NCBI GenBank assembly: GCA_030949405.1
Contig: JAUZSN010000002.1
Span: forward strand, 2,094,553 to 2,158,552
DNA length: 64,000 bases
Direction: 5' to 3'
DNA from: Methylococcales bacterium
Lineage (GTDB): Bacteria; Pseudomonadota; Gammaproteobacteria; Methylococcales; Methylomonadaceae
The position numbers and the translations under genes are program-made. The notes beneath the pieces were generated by a model. It worked only from the letters and a program-made list of their open reading frames with translations. It searched no databases and was not told where the DNA came from. Below, piece by piece: positions 35,401-47,572 of the stretch; positions within the stretch are counted from its first letter, which is position 1, and each line of letters opens with the position of its first letter.

Positions 35401-37269
35401 TTATTCGGTCGCTATTTTTTTCATAGTCACCTCAGTATTGGCTTGTAGACTATTTAATACCGCTTCAAAGGTGGCTTCGCCTAATGCTTTTCCAATATTA
35501 AGTTGAGCTAACTTTAATTGTTTTTTATCACTTTCACTCATAACCCCTTCAGTCACCTTATTAATACGCATAACGTACTGCTCGCCTGTTTCTAAACCCA
35601 CAGTGAGTAAAGTGGGTTTATCGGTAAGCGGTTTTGAGGCTTTAAAGATAGCTTGACTCACTTGCCAAGGAAGCTCTTTATTATTACGCACTAAGGTTGG
35701 GTTATGTTTAAGCTCTAATGTTTTTTCAGTGGCCAGTGTTTGCATATCTACGCCAGCGACTAATTGTTTTTTAAGGTCGTTAGCGGTTTTTTCAGCCTGT
35801 TGTTGTGCTTGTTGTCTTAATAAAACGGTGATGATTTCGGCTTTAACGGCAATCAGGGGGCGTACACTTTTCGGTTGATGTTGCGCCATTCTCAATACAA
35901 TCACGCGATCCGTTCCCATTTCAATGGATTCACTATTATTACCCGCTAAGACATCTTCTGAAAAGGCCGCGGTACGGACTGCGGCATTATTGGCAACACC
36001 TTCGCCCTTATCTTTAGAAAATAACGCGCTGGTTTCAACCTTGGCATCAATGGCATCGGCTGCGGCGGTTAAATTATCAGCATTTTCATAACTGATATTG
36101 GCGAGTCTTTCCGCCATTTCATAAAAACTATTTTCGGCTTCTTTACGTTGTAACGCTTTGCTAACCTCAGCTTTGACGGCCTCAAAGGGTTTTGTTTTTG
36201 CAGGCACTAATTCAACGACTTTTAATAAGTGATAACCAAAACTTGATTTAACGGGTGCGGTCACTTCACCTAGTTTTAAGGGGCTAACCGCCTCTTCTAA
36301 TACTTTTTCTAAGCCTCCAATTTCAAATAAACCTAAGTCACCGCCCTTTTTAGCGGTGGTGGTATCATCGGAGACTTCGGCGGCTAAGGCTTCAAAACTT
36401 TTAGTGGCGAGTTCTTTTTGTGCCGCTTGTGCTTTAGCTAAGACCGCTTCATCATTGCCATCTTTTCCAAATGAAAATAAAATATGGCTGATTTTTCGTC
36501 GTTCTTTGGTGGTGTAAAGATCTTTTTGATCGGTATAAAAACTGAGTAATTGGTCATCAGTGACTTCTACTTTTTGGGCTAGATCATCCAATGATAAACT
36601 AACGTATTCGATAGACATCTGTTCGGCCGTTTGATAAGCGGCTTGGTTTTTCTGATAATAACTATTAATCGCCTCATCGGTTGGCGCGACGGTTATCGGC
36701 GTTAAAGGAATGCTTAAATAATCAATATCACGTTGCTGGTTTTGAATTTTAAAGAATAATTCAATGTCATATTGGGTCGCAAAACTACTGGCCAATACAC
36801 TGCGCTGGTATTGCTCCATGACTTGAGCTTTTTTAATTCGTTGAATAAACTGGGTGGAGGACAGTTGTTGTGAACTTAATAGGGCTTTATATTGAGCTTT
36901 ATCAAATTTTCCATCAACTTGAAAATATTCCAACGATTGGATGAATTTTTTTGCGGTTTCATCAGGAATAACTAAGGCTTCTTCGCGGACATGCTGTAAT
37001 AAAACTTCATCTTTAACGAGTTTTAAGAGGGCTTGCTGTCTTAAGGTGGTTTCGTTAACGGTCATGCCAGCAAATTTTTGACTGTATTGCTGATAGGCTT
37101 TATTAATATCTTGTTGATAAAACTCTGTCCCCCCCACGGTAACAATAGCATCTTCCGATGCCCCACCAATGTAGTTTTGAATTCCCCATAATGCAAAAGG
37201 GACACAAATCACTATGAGGATAATCCAAGCAAAAACGCCTTGTGATTTTTCTCTAATCTTTAATAGCAT
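35401..37269 (-). CDS. ppiD: PpiD, membrane-anchored periplasmic folding factor
   Basis: The 622-residue protein has a single N-terminal membrane helix (GVFAWIILIVICVPFALWGI), a SurA-like chaperone domain (QQYSQKFAGM...LVKDEVLLQH) and a parvulin-type PPIase domain at about 255-365 (ISHILFSFGKDG...GDLGLFEIGG...SSFGYHLLKVVEL). Long helical C-terminal parts follow. PpiD sits at the SecYEG exit and helps newly secreted proteins fold. It lies downstream of hupB and the two tRNA genes, a conserved gammaproteobacterial arrangement. A bidirectional hairpin separates it from tRNA-Asp. Confidence 0.94.
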   Translation of the reverse strand: MLLKIREKSQGVFAWIILIVICVPFALWGIQNYIGGASEDAIVTVGGTEFYQQDINKAYQQYSQKFAGMTVNETTLRQQALLKLVKDEVLLQHVREEALVIPDETAKKFIQSLEYFQVDGKFDKAQYKALLSSQQLSSTQFIQRIKKAQVMEQYQRSVLASSFATQYDIELFFKIQNQQRDIDYLSIPLTPITVAPTDEAINSYYQKNQAAYQTAEQMSIEYVSLSLDDLAQKVEVTDDQLLSFYTDQKDLYTTKERRKISHILFSFGKDGNDEAVLAKAQAAQKELATKSFEALAAEVSDDTTTAKKGGDLGLFEIGGLEKVLEEAVSPLKLGEVTAPVKSSFGYHLLKVVELVPAKTKPFEAVKAEVSKALQRKEAENSFYEMAERLANISYENADNLTAAADAIDAKVETSALFSKDKGEGVANNAAVRTAAFSEDVLAGNNSESIEMGTDRVIVLRMAQHQPKSVRPLIAVKAEIITVLLRQQAQQQAEKTANDLKKQLVAGVDMQTLATEKTLELKHNPTLVRNNKELPWQVSQAIFKASKPLTDKPTLLTVGLETGEQYVMRINKVTEGVMSESDKKQLKLAQLNIGKALGEATFEAVLNSLQANTEVTMKKIATE

Positions 37270-37447
37270 TACGTTGACCTTATTTTAATCAGGTTATAAA
37301 AAGTGTATGTAATTGTTGGCTATCCATTTCAAAGCAATACCCGACTTTCGCTGGCTTCATTATTTAATGATTAGCCAAAATTATTTTAACAAATCGAGGA
37401 ATTATCTTCCAGACGGCTTTTAACGGCAACTTTCTAAGAAGCAAAAA

Positions 37448-37482
37448 AAAACCCCGAATCATTATGATTCGGGGTTTTTTTA
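37448..37482. terminator. Bidirectional terminator between tRNA-Asp and ppiD
   Basis: AACCCCGAATC and GATTCGGGGTT form a strong stem with a short ATTAT loop. It has an A-run before and a T-run after, so it can end transcription on either strand. On the minus strand it would terminate the hupB-tRNA transcript before ppiD. Confidence 0.88.
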
Positions 37483-37486
37483 TATT

Positions 37487-37563
37487 TGGCGGAGCGGACG
37501 GGACTCGAACCCGCGACCCCCGGCGTGACAGGCCGGTATTCTAACCAACTGAACTACCGCTCC
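37487..37563 (-). tRNA. tRNA-Asp (GTC)
   Basis: On the minus strand the gene starts GGAGCGGTAGTTCAG. It has the anticodon loop CTGTCAC with anticodon GTC, a TTCGAGTC T-loop and an encoded CCA. The acceptor stem GGAGCGG/CCGCTCC is fully paired. It lies eight bases after tRNA-Val. Confidence 0.96.
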
Positions 37564-37571
37564 TTTAATCT

Positions 37572-37647
37572 TGGTGGGTGCTGAGGGGTTCGAACCCCCG
37601 ACCCTCGCCTTGTAAGGGCGATGCTCTCCCAACTGAGCTAAGCACCC
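37572..37647 (-). tRNA. tRNA-Val (TAC)
   Basis: On the minus strand the gene starts GGGTGCTTAGCTCAG. It has an anticodon loop CTTACAA with anticodon TAC, a TTCGAAC T-loop and an encoded CCA. The acceptor GGGTGCT pairs with AGCACCC. It is 13 bases downstream of hupB and probably shares its transcript. Confidence 0.96.
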
Positions 37648-37660
37648 GACTAAAGAAATG

Positions 37661-37933
37661 CTATTTTACTGCATCCTTTAAACCTTTACCAGCTTTAAAT
37701 GCAGGAATCCTTGCTGCACTGATTGTAATCTCTTCTCCTGTTTGTGGATTGCGGCCTTTTCTAGCCGCTCTTTCTTTAATAGAAAACGTTCCAAAGCCTA
37801 CGAGTGCTACACTGTTGCCTTCAGATAGTTCAGATGTGACTGTCGTTAAAAAACCATCTAAAGCTCTACCCGCTTGTGCTTTTGGTAACTCAGCAGCGGC
37901 AGCAATTGCGTCTATTAGTTGTGATTTGTTCAT
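37661..37933 (-). CDS. hupB: DNA-binding protein HU-beta
   Basis: The 90-residue protein is a typical [44 protein letters not shown], and the conserved [15 protein letters not shown] end. It bends and compacts DNA as a nucleoid protein. AGGAGG precedes the ATG. The tRNA genes follow directly on the same strand. The R-x-x-RNPQTG arm that enters the minor groove is intact. Confidence 0.97.
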   Translation of the reverse strand: MNKSQLIDAIAAAAELPKAQAGRALDGFLTTVTSELSEGNSVALVGFGTFSIKERAARKGRNPQTGEEITISAARIPAFKAGKGLKDAVK

Positions 37934-38105
37934 TTTTCCTCCTTAGGAAATGTTAATTATCAATGATGTTTATAGAATAATTCAAATTTCTTAACCCTTG
38001 CCCTAGTTTTAGGGCGTAAGAAACTGCGTCATTTATATCAATGCCACCGTAAGGTGTCAAGCATTTAAAACTCTACAGACCCTGTACTTTAAGGTTTTTT
38101 AACGA

Positions 38106-39971
38106 TTAAGCACAAAACCGTTCGATGTTTGAAAGAATTCCTTGTATATCTAAACCACATAAACTTAATAATTCTTCTCGTGTCCCTTGTTCAACAAACT
38201 CATCGGGAAGCCCTATATTTAAAATGGGCATTAAAATTTGTTTGGCTTGTAAGAACTCATTAACCGCACTGCCTGCTCCCCCTGCAATGACATTTTCTTC
38301 AACGGTGATGATGACATCATGTGTTTTTGCAACGTCTAAAATTAAATCTTCATCAAGGGGCTTGATAAAACGCATGTTAACCGCTGTTGCGCTGAGTTGT
38401 TTGGCGACAGCTATGGACGGGGTGACTAAACTTCCCCATGCTAAAATAGCAATGCGTTCACCTTGATGACAGACCTGTGCTTTTCCTATTTCAAGTTTTG
38501 TCATTGAACTTTTAACCAGCGCGCCCGGTCCTTTTCCGCGAGGGTAGCGGACTGAGGCAGGGCCTTTAAATAGGAAACCCGTGTAGAGCATATTTCGTAA
38601 CTCATCTTCATTCGCAGGGGCCATGACCACCATGTTAGGAAGGCAACGCATATACGAATAATCAAATGATCCTGCATGAGTCGGTCCATCAGGGCCGACT
38701 AAACCTGCTCGATCAATGGCAAATAGGACATCTAAATTTTGTAAAGCCACATCGTGAATAAGCTGGTCGTAAGCCCGTTGTAAAAAGGTGGAATAAATAG
38801 CAACAACAGGTTTAGCCCCTTGACAGGCTTGCCCTGCGGCTAAGGTGACCGCATGTTGTTCGGCAATAGCGACATCAAAATAGCGATTAGGGTAGGTTTC
38901 TGAAAATTTAACTAACCCTGATCCTTCACGCATGGCAGGGGTAATGCCTAATAACCGTTCTTCTTTGGCGGCCATATCACATAACCATTGCCCAAATACT
39001 TGGGTATAAGTGGGATGAGGGGATGGTTTGGGTTTGGGTAAGCTATCTTTCGTCACATCAAAAGCAGGTACCCCGTGATAGGCAAGGGGGTCTTTTTCAG
39101 CGGGCGAGTAGCCTTTACCTTTTTTAGTGACGATATGTAAAAATAAAGGCCCTGACAGGTTTTTTAAGTTTTCCAGCGTTGAAACCAGTCGATCAATATC
39201 ATGACCATCAATGGGGCCTATGTAATTAAAGCCTAATTCTTCAAACAAGGTTCCTGGTACAATCATGCCTTTCATGTGTTCTTCGGTTTTTTTCGCTAAT
39301 TCCCACATACTGGGCATTCGACTTAGGACTTTTTTACTTTCTTTTTTAACCGAAGAATAAAGCTGACTGGATAAAACTTTGGTTAAATAATTACTCATCG
39401 CCCCGACAGGCGGTGAAATTGACATGTCATTATCATTTAGAATCACTAATAAATTAGCATCTAATGCGCCTGCATGATTCATGGCTTCATAAGCCATTCC
39501 ACCCGTAATGCTGCCATCGCCAATAATAGCCACCATTTTTTTATCGTCCCCGTTTAATTTTGAGGCAATGGCCATGCCTAATGCCGCACTAATAGAGGTG
39601 CTTGAATGACCGACCCCAAAGGCATCGTATTCACTTTCACTACGGCTAGGAAACGCAGAGACACCATCTTTTGTGCGTATCGTGGGCATTTGTTTTTTTC
39701 GCCCCGTTAAGATTTTATGAGGATACGCTTGATGACCTACATCCCAGACTAATTGATCTTCGGGGGTATTAAAAACGTAATGGAGTGCGACGGTTAGTTC
39801 AACCGTACCCAGACCTGCCGAAAAATGTCCGCCTGAAAGACTAACGGTATGAGTTAGGTATTCGCGTACTTCTTTACACAGAGCTTGAAGCTGGTCTTTA
39901 GGGAGCGCGCGAACATCGGCGGGCAAATTAATGGTGTCTAGCAATGGGTAATTACCTGATAAGGTATTCAT
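38106..39971 (-). CDS. dxs: 1-deoxy-D-xylulose-5-phosphate synthase
   Basis: The 621-residue protein has the thiamine-diphosphate motif [18 protein letters not shown]...NDNDMSIS, the transketolase central region ([14 protein letters not shown]) and the C-terminal transketolase domain. It condenses pyruvate and glyceraldehyde 3-phosphate in the first step of the MEP isoprenoid pathway. It lies 74 bases downstream of ispA on the same strand, the usual pairing that links precursor and farnesyl diphosphate synthesis. Length is standard. Confidence 0.97.
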   Translation of the reverse strand: MNTLSGNYPLLDTINLPADVRALPKDQLQALCKEVREYLTHTVSLSGGHFSAGLGTVELTVALHYVFNTPEDQLVWDVGHQAYPHKILTGRKKQMPTIRTKDGVSAFPSRSESEYDAFGVGHSSTSISAALGMAIASKLNGDDKKMVAIIGDGSITGGMAYEAMNHAGALDANLLVILNDNDMSISPPVGAMSNYLTKVLSSQLYSSVKKESKKVLSRMPSMWELAKKTEEHMKGMIVPGTLFEELGFNYIGPIDGHDIDRLVSTLENLKNLSGPLFLHIVTKKGKGYSPAEKDPLAYHGVPAFDVTKDSLPKPKPSPHPTYTQVFGQWLCDMAAKEERLLGITPAMREGSGLVKFSETYPNRYFDVAIAEQHAVTLAAGQACQGAKPVVAIYSTFLQRAYDQLIHDVALQNLDVLFAIDRAGLVGPDGPTHAGSFDYSYMRCLPNMVVMAPANEDELRNMLYTGFLFKGPASVRYPRGKGPGALVKSSMTKLEIGKAQVCHQGERIAILAWGSLVTPSIAVAKQLSATAVNMRFIKPLDEDLILDVAKTHDVIITVEENVIAGGAGSAVNEFLQAKQILMPILNIGLPDEFVEQGTREELLSLCGLDIQGILSNIERFCA

Positions 39972-40044
39972 AGATCAATGTGTCCTTTGTAGCGGGCGCG
40001 TTATTTAATAAATAAGGCAATAAATTAGGGGGGATGAGGTTGTT

Positions 40045-40941
40045 TTAATGGTTTCGTTGGATAATATAAAGTGATAGATCACGCAATAGATCCGCTTCGC
40101 GGCCAAAATCATCAAGACTCACAAGTGCTTGTTGGTGCAACTCCTCCGCTTTCTGTTTAGCCCCTGCCAGTCCTAAGAGAGCAGGGTAGGTTGGTTTATC
40201 ATTACTTTGATCCTTACCTTGTGTTTTACCCAGTGTCGCTGTGTCACTTTCTTCATCTAAAATATCATCTTTGACCTGAAAGGATAATCCAATACATTTA
40301 GCATAGTGATCTAATTTTTGAGCGGTATGGGGTGTAATATCTGTTTTAGCAATCACCGCCATAGTAACACTGGCTCGAATTAACGCGCCTGTTTTATGGA
40401 TGTGCATGTTTTCTAATTCAGGCAAGCTGATTTGTTTGCCTACGGATTCTAAGTCGATGGCTTGTCCGCCTACCATGCCTTGTGAACCACTGGCTTTGGT
40501 TAAGGTCGCAATCATTTTTAGACGTTGTTCGGGCGTGGCTTTGATTGTGGGGTCATTAGCTAAGACTTCAAAGGCTAAAGCTTGTAATCCATCGCCTGCT
40601 AAGATAGCGGTTGCGTCATCAAAGGCAATATGATTGGTTGCTTTTCCTCGTCTCAAATCATCATCATCCATAGCGGGTAGATCATCATGTATGAGTGAGT
40701 AAACATGAATAAATTCCACGGCACACGCCATGCCATCTAAACAGGCTAAATCAAGTCCCAAGGCTTGTCCTGTGCTGTAGGTCAACATGGGACGCATTCG
40801 TTTCCCCCCGTCTAAGGCACTATAACGCATCGCTTGGTGAAGACGATTGGGTAAGATGTTGGCAGGAGGGAGTCGCGCATCTAAGGCTTTTTCAACACGA
40901 TTTTGACAAAGGGTTAGGTATTCTTTTAATGCGTTACTCAT
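40045..40941 (-). CDS. ispA: Farnesyl diphosphate synthase
   Basis: With the ATG at 40941 (GGAG upstream) the protein is 298 residues, normal for IspA; an earlier in-frame start adds 19 atypical residues. The first aspartate-rich motif is DDLPAMDDDDLRRG, preceded by FIHVYSLI, and the second is DDILDEESD. The two residues inside the first DDxxD motif mark the type that makes C15 products. It supplies farnesyl diphosphate for quinones and undecaprenyl phosphate. xseB, often placed before it, is missing here. Confidence 0.95.
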   Translation of the reverse strand: MSNALKEYLTLCQNRVEKALDARLPPANILPNRLHQAMRYSALDGGKRMRPMLTYSTGQALGLDLACLDGMACAVEFIHVYSLIHDDLPAMDDDDLRRGKATNHIAFDDATAILAGDGLQALAFEVLANDPTIKATPEQRLKMIATLTKASGSQGMVGGQAIDLESVGKQISLPELENMHIHKTGALIRASVTMAVIAKTDITPHTAQKLDHYAKCIGLSFQVKDDILDEESDTATLGKTQGKDQSNDKPTYPALLGLAGAKQKAEELHQQALVSLDDFGREADLLRDLSLYIIQRNH

Positions 40942-41192
40942 AGGTAAAATACTCCAATATTTAGAGAGAGGTTTTAGTTTATAGATAATAAATCCCAATA
41001 GTATGATCCAAGGTCATCCTTGGGTTTTAAGCTAAAACGTTACTTTGTTTTTTAGCATCGTAATAAAAGGGTGATACGATGTTCTTTGTAGGGTCGTTAA
41101 ATTTATAGTTTGAACGTGAAGCTTATTAGACGCAAGTCAAGCCCAATTTCTAAACGTAACCGACTATTATATCTTAAAATTAAATGAAGTGA

Positions 41193-43091
<1,899 letters not shown>

Positions 43092-43094
43092 TGC

Positions 43095-43127
43095 AAAAAA
43101 ACCCTCATCTAAGATGAGGGTTTTTTG
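43095..43127. terminator. Terminator between convergent parE and a small gene
   Basis: CCCTCATC and GATGAGGG form a perfect eight-base stem around TAA, flanked by A-run and T-run. It can serve both the parE transcript and the convergent small gene. Confidence 0.9.
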
Positions 43128-43132
43128 AACTA

Positions 43133-43318
43133 CTATTCTACGAACGTATTTCCTGGAGGATGATTTCTTTCTAAAATTTGATCTTTAGATTGACTGGCTG
43201 CTTGAGGCTCAAGATGCTCAGTTTCTCTTTGTTTTAAAATAACTACTAATGTAATTGTAATAACAGCGATAACGCCAATAATTTTGAAAAAATTATCTTT
43301 TTCTTTTTTTTCAGCCAT
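43133..43318 (-). CDS. Small single-pass membrane protein, unknown
   Basis: This 61-residue frame starts MAEKKEKDNFF, has one hydrophobic helix (about residues 13-27, IIGVIAVITITLVVILK) and a polar Glu/Gln/Pro-rich tail. I do not recognise a family. Support for a real gene is its position between a bidirectional terminator and a 300-base gap, a plausible GGGGATAG-type ribosome-binding region before the ATG, and a coherent inner-membrane anchor pattern. It could still be non-coding. Confidence 0.5.
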   Translation of the reverse strand: MAEKKEKDNFFKIIGVIAVITITLVVILKQRETEHLEPQAASQSKDQILERNHPPGNTFVE

Positions 43319-43643
43319 TTTTCTATCCCCTATTGGATTTTAATTATTATAATGAAATCTCCTTTTATAGAAAAGGAGACAGCACAATAGCTACGAACTA
43401 GTGAGCTGTTGTGTCGTTGAAAACGCATTTCTTTTAATCGACGGGTGTATTTTTATCATGATGCCCCTAGTATGTCAAAATAAACGATAAAATCAGAGTA
43501 ACGAATGATCCTTTTAAGGTCGGGGCTTTTTTTAAGATAAGTTGCTAAGTGATTGCTACAGCTCACTTTATTTTGTTCAGGCTAGGTTCAGGTTAACCGT
43601 GAAAAAAATACGCATTGATCCAGCCGTTGCTGCGGTCGTAAAA
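43319..43643. other. Intergenic region, 325 bases
   Basis: The only clear structure is a nine-base stem TCTCCTTTT/AAAAGGAGA with ATAG loop at 43358-43379. On the minus strand it is followed by TTTCATT and might weakly end transcripts from trhP. I see no open frame or RNA gene in the rest. Confidence 0.5.
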
Positions 43644-45002
43644 TTAGGCTTTAGTATACCGCGCTAAAAGCCCTTGATTAGTCGCTATTTCAGGTAATGG
43701 AATTTTAACTTCATAGCCACCGCCTAACGCTTCTTGCATTTTATTACCTCGCATATCTTCCATCGCTTCAACTGTAATATTTTTATTACCATCGGGCAAA
43801 ATTAATTCTAATTGATCCCCGACGGCAAATTTATTTTTTACATCAATTTCTGCAAGTCCTGTTGTTTTATCATAGGCTCTAATTTCACCACAAAACTGTT
43901 GTTGATGACTTTTAGAGTAGCCTGTAATGTAATTTTGATATTCATGGGTATGATGGCGTTGATAAAAACCATCGGTATAGCCTCGGTTAGCTAGGTTTTC
44001 TAACACGCCTATTAAATTAGGGTTAAACTCACGTCCTGCAAGCGCGTCATCAATGGCTTCCCGATAGGTTTGTGCGGTGCGTGCAACATAATAATGGGAT
44101 TTAGTTCGCCCTTCTATTTTTAAGCTATCCACTCCTATTTCCACTAAACGCTGTACATGTTCTATCGCGCGTAAATCTTTGGAATTCATTATATAAGTCC
44201 CATTTTCATCTTCGATGATCGGTAATAACTCACCTTTACGGCCTTCTTCCTCTAAAAAATAGACCTTATCGGCTAAAGGGTGACGCTCTGCTCCACCACA
44301 GCTTGCGGTTTGACTGATGTTATTAATCGCATCCATTGAAATTGGGGCCGTTCCTTGAACATAATCCCCCTCTGCATTTTCATGGGCGGGAAGGGTGTCG
44401 TATTTCCAGCGACAGGAGTTAGTACAGGTTCCTTGATTGGGATCACGGTGATTAAAATACCCTGATAATAAACAGCGTCCTGAATAGGCAATACATAAGG
44501 CCCCATGAACAAAGACCTCTAGCTCCATCTCAGGACATTGTTGTTTAATTTCAGCAATCTCATCTAATGATAATTCACGCGATAAAATAACCCGTTCTAT
44601 ACCTTGTGCTTGCCAAAACTTAACCGTTGCGTAATTAACCGTATTGGCTTGTACCGATAAATGCAGGGGCATATCAGGCCATTTTTCTTTAGCGAGCATG
44701 ATTAAACCTGGATCTGCGATAATTAACGCATCAGGTTTCATCGCAATAATCGGTTCTATATCCTTGATAAAGGTTTTTACTTTGGTATTGTGTGGGATAA
44801 CATTCGTTGCTAAAAAAAACTTTTTCCCTAATCGATGGGCCTCATCAATTCCTTTTGCAAGATTTTCTTCTAAAAAATCATTGTTACGAACACGTAAACT
44901 ATAACGCGGCTGACCAGCATAAACAGCATCAGCCCCGTATGCAAAGGCATAACGCATATTTTTAAGGGTGCCTGCGGGTGAAAGTAATTCAATTTGTTTC
45001 AT
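43644..45002 (-). CDS. trhP: U32 family tRNA hydroxylation protein (TrhP/YegQ)
   Basis: The 452-residue protein starts KQIELLSPAGTLKNMRYAFAYGADAVYAG, the U32 signature. It has the cysteine group VHGALCIAYSGRCLLSGYFN...GTCTNSCRWKY and the KIEGRTKSHYYVARTAQTYREAID motif. Length and order match YegQ (TrhP), which with prephenate is needed for 5-hydroxyuridine at tRNA wobble positions. The older label peptidase is misleading for this branch. It is a single gene, 640 bases from the next minus-strand gene. Confidence 0.9.
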   Translation of the reverse strand: MKQIELLSPAGTLKNMRYAFAYGADAVYAGQPRYSLRVRNNDFLEENLAKGIDEAHRLGKKFFLATNVIPHNTKVKTFIKDIEPIIAMKPDALIIADPGLIMLAKEKWPDMPLHLSVQANTVNYATVKFWQAQGIERVILSRELSLDEIAEIKQQCPEMELEVFVHGALCIAYSGRCLLSGYFNHRDPNQGTCTNSCRWKYDTLPAHENAEGDYVQGTAPISMDAINNISQTASCGGAERHPLADKVYFLEEEGRKGELLPIIEDENGTYIMNSKDLRAIEHVQRLVEIGVDSLKIEGRTKSHYYVARTAQTYREAIDDALAGREFNPNLIGVLENLANRGYTDGFYQRHHTHEYQNYITGYSKSHQQQFCGEIRAYDKTTGLAEIDVKNKFAVGDQLELILPDGNKNITVEAMEDMRGNKMQEALGGGYEVKIPLPEIATNQGLLARYTKA

Positions 45003-45233
45003 AGCTTGTTTATAAAAAGGGGAGGGTTTGATTTGTTGATAAAGAATGAGAAGTGAACAACCTTTTAATAAAAATTACAGCGGTTGTTAACGCTTCATTG
45101 CTAATAAATAAGGATTAATACTTAAATAACAGATTTCAGATCTTTTGGGCGCACAAAAAATGTTTTGTACGCGGGTATTTATTTAGAGGTTGGCGTTTAA
45201 GATCGTTTACATTTTATGCTTAGGGATTTTGAA

Positions 45234-45758
45234 TTAATCCGTGCTTTCTTCAATGGCTTGCTTTTTTTCGATTATTTCATTGATTGAGGGTTCAGTCGTC
45301 TCTATTTCGTTCTCATGAGTACCTGTATTAAAAAGGCCCTTGATTTTTTCTGACATGGTTTTTTCTAACTCTCTTTTGGGTACCTCAACCGTGACTTCTT
45401 TAGAAATTATTTTGGTATTCGCTGTCGGTTTAAAGTCGCCTTGAACCCCGACTAAAATATCACCTTCAAAATACAAAGAAATTCGTGTTTGCTCTCTTAA
45501 TTCCCCGCCAGGTTGATTAGAATATAGATAATCCCAACGTTTTTTATGAAAGACATCAATTAACATCGGAGAACCCATAATGTAACGTACTTGGCGTTTA
45601 TTCATTCTAGGTTTTAACTGATTTATCATCTCCTGGCTGACTCTATTACCTTGTTGTATGTCAATGCTATAGACTCCAGGAAGATTGTTCATAATCGTTG
45701 AGCAACCACTGAGTATAAAAAAAACGAATAACGGTGATAAAAAAATCAATTTACGCAT
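45234..45758 (-). CDS. bamE: BamE lipoprotein of the outer membrane assembly machine
   Basis: With the ATG at 45758 the product is 174 residues: a lipoprotein signal with FILSGC lipobox, then the SmpA/OmlA domain ([43 protein letters not shown]). It stabilises the BamABCD complex that inserts beta-barrel proteins. A C-terminal extension of about 60 charged residues goes beyond the short E. coli protein. It is divergent from fur, a conserved arrangement in gammaproteobacteria. Confidence 0.93.
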   Translation of the reverse strand: MRKLIFLSPLFVFFILSGCSTIMNNLPGVYSIDIQQGNRVSQEMINQLKPRMNKRQVRYIMGSPMLIDVFHKKRWDYLYSNQPGGELREQTRISLYFEGDILVGVQGDFKPTANTKIISKEVTVEVPKRELEKTMSEKIKGLFNTGTHENEIETTEPSINEIIEKKQAIEESTD

Positions 45759-45872
45759 AAAAAACAATTGGCAAAAAGATGAAATGATACAGGATGTTAA
45801 ACATTTATCCTATAAACTCTATGCGATTATGCTGAAAAAAAGGCTACAATAGACTTCGTAATCTAAATTAAA

Positions 45873-46313
45873 GTGAAAGGGGATGTCTTTTTGGAAACTC
45901 AGGATTTAAGAAACGCAGGTTTAAAAGTAACCCTACCTAGAGTGAAAATTTTAGAAATTTTAGAGAATCAAACCAGTGAACGGCATTTAAGTGCGGAACA
46001 GGTCTATAAAATTCTATTAAAAGAAGGCGAAGATATAGGTTTAGCAACGGTTTATCGTGTTTTAACACAATTTGAAACGGCAGGGCTGGTAACACGTCAT
46101 CACTTTGAAGGTGGGAATTCTATTTTTGAACTGGATTCGGGAAAACACCATGATCATATTGTCTGTGTAAAATGTGGTAAAGTGGATGAATTCATTGATA
46201 TCATTATTGAAAAACAACAATTAAAAATTGCTGAAAAACTAGGTTATACCCTAACAGAGCATAGTCTTTGTCTCTATGGTTTTTGTAAAGACTGTCAAAC
46301 TACTAATCGCTAA
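45873..46313 (+). CDS. fur: Ferric uptake regulator
   Basis: The protein (up to 146 residues from the GTG at 45873; a TTG at 45891 with AGGGGA upstream is also possible) has the Fur pattern: LRNAGLKVTLPRVKILEIL, the GLATVYRVLTQFETAGLV recognition helix region, HHDHIVCVKCGKVDEF with the metal ligands, and a C-terminal CLYGFCKDC. It represses iron-uptake genes with Fe2+ bound. A candidate site lies before feoA at 19441. Start choice is the only uncertainty. Confidence 0.95.
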   Translation: MKGDVFLETQDLRNAGLKVTLPRVKILEILENQTSERHLSAEQVYKILLKEGEDIGLATVYRVLTQFETAGLVTRHHFEGGNSIFELDSGKHHDHIVCVKCGKVDEFIDIIIEKQQLKIAEKLGYTLTEHSLCLYGFCKDCQTTNR

Positions 46314-46318
46314 TACTT

Positions 46319-47572
46319 ATGTTTAAACCCCTTATTTTATATATTGGTTTGCGCTATACCCGCGCAAAACGACGAACACAGTTTATTTCTTTTATTACCT
46401 TAACGTCGGTATTGGGTATTGCCTTAGGGGTTACTGCCTTGATTGCGGTTTTATCCGTTATGAATGGGTTTGAGGCTGAACTCCGAGAACGTATTTTAGG
46501 GATGACCTCACATAGTACGATTACTGAAAATAATGGTCGGTTAAGTCACTGGAAGGCACTAGAACAGCAGCTGAGTGATTACCCTCATATAGAAGGAACG
46601 GCTCCTTTTATACAAGGGCAAGTGATGGTGAATGCGGATCGTCAAGTGAGTGGAACCATGCTACGAGGGGTTAACCCGCTTTATGAGCCTAAAGTTTCAG
46701 AAGTCGCTGAAAAAATGTTAGAGGGAAATCAATTAACTAATTTAGTTGCAGGGAAATTTCAAATTATTTTAGGCGCGGAATTAGCCGCTTATTTAGGTGT
46801 TTTTGTCGGGGATAAAGTGACGGTTATTAGTCCTCAATTAAATTCAACGCCTGCGGGGATTTTACCGCGTTTACGCCGCTTTACTATTGTGGGTGTTTTT
46901 AAAGTAGGCATGTATGAATATGATCGTAATATGGCCCTTATTCATATTGAAGATGCCGCTAAATTATTTCGTTTAGGGGATCAGGTCTCAGGTCTGCGCT
47001 TAAAGTTAGATGATGTTTTTAATGCCCCTAAATTAAGCCGAGAGCTTGCAGATAGTCTTTATGATAAGGGCTATCGTGTGAGTGATTGGACACAAGCCCA
47101 CAGTAATTTTTTCCGTGCCGTAAAAACAGAAAAGCGGGTGATGTTCATTATTCTATTATTAATTGTTGCCGTTGCTGCATTTAATATTGTTTCAACCCTC
47201 GTCATGGTGGTCACCGATAAACGGGGTGATATTGCTATTTTAAAAACGCAAGGGTTATCTAATTTATCTGTTATGGGGATCTTTATTGTTTTAGGAACCA
47301 TTATCGGTATCATTGGAACCCTTCTGGGAATACTAGGCGGGGTGTTGTTGGCTTTAAATATCGAAACAATCGTCCCTGCTATTGAAAACCTATTAGGCTT
47401 CGATATTATGGCGGCGGATGTTTATTATATTAGTGAAGTCCCCTCTAAATTAGTTTGGGAAGATGTTTATCATATTTCAGGAATGGCCTTTATTTTATCC
47501 TTATTAGCTACGCTATACCCCGCATGGCAAGCCTCTAAAGTAAATCCAGCGGAGGTATTACGTTATGAGTAA
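46319..47572 (+). CDS. lolC: LolC/LolE lipoprotein-releasing membrane subunit
   Basis: The 417-residue permease starts LILYIGLRYTRAKRRTQFISFI, has an N-terminal membrane helix, a large periplasmic domain with FIQGQVMVN, and three C-terminal helices (FIILLLIVAVAAFNIVSTLVMVV). The usual LolC/E end YPAWQASKVNPAEVLRYE is present. With LolD it releases outer-membrane lipoproteins to LolA. Only one such permease gene is here, so it may work as a homodimer (LolF type) or its partner is elsewhere. It starts six bases after fur and overlaps lolD by eight bases. Confidence 0.92.
   Translation: MFKPLILYIGLRYTRAKRRTQFISFITLTSVLGIALGVTALIAVLSVMNGFEAELRERILGMTSHSTITENNGRLSHWKALEQQLSDYPHIEGTAPFIQGQVMVNADRQVSGTMLRGVNPLYEPKVSEVAEKMLEGNQLTNLVAGKFQIILGAELAAYLGVFVGDKVTVISPQLNSTPAGILPRLRRFTIVGVFKVGMYEYDRNMALIHIEDAAKLFRLGDQVSGLRLKLDDVFNAPKLSRELADSLYDKGYRVSDWTQAHSNFFRAVKTEKRVMFIILLLIVAVAAFNIVSTLVMVVTDKRGDIAILKTQGLSNLSVMGIFIVLGTIIGIIGTLLGILGGVLLALNIETIVPAIENLLGFDIMAADVYYISEVPSKLVWEDVYHISGMAFILSLLATLYPAWQASKVNPAEVLRYE

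Noticed and set aside
37434-37486. Small RNA gene between tRNA-Asp and ppiD
   Set aside because: The only structure is the bidirectional terminator hairpin.
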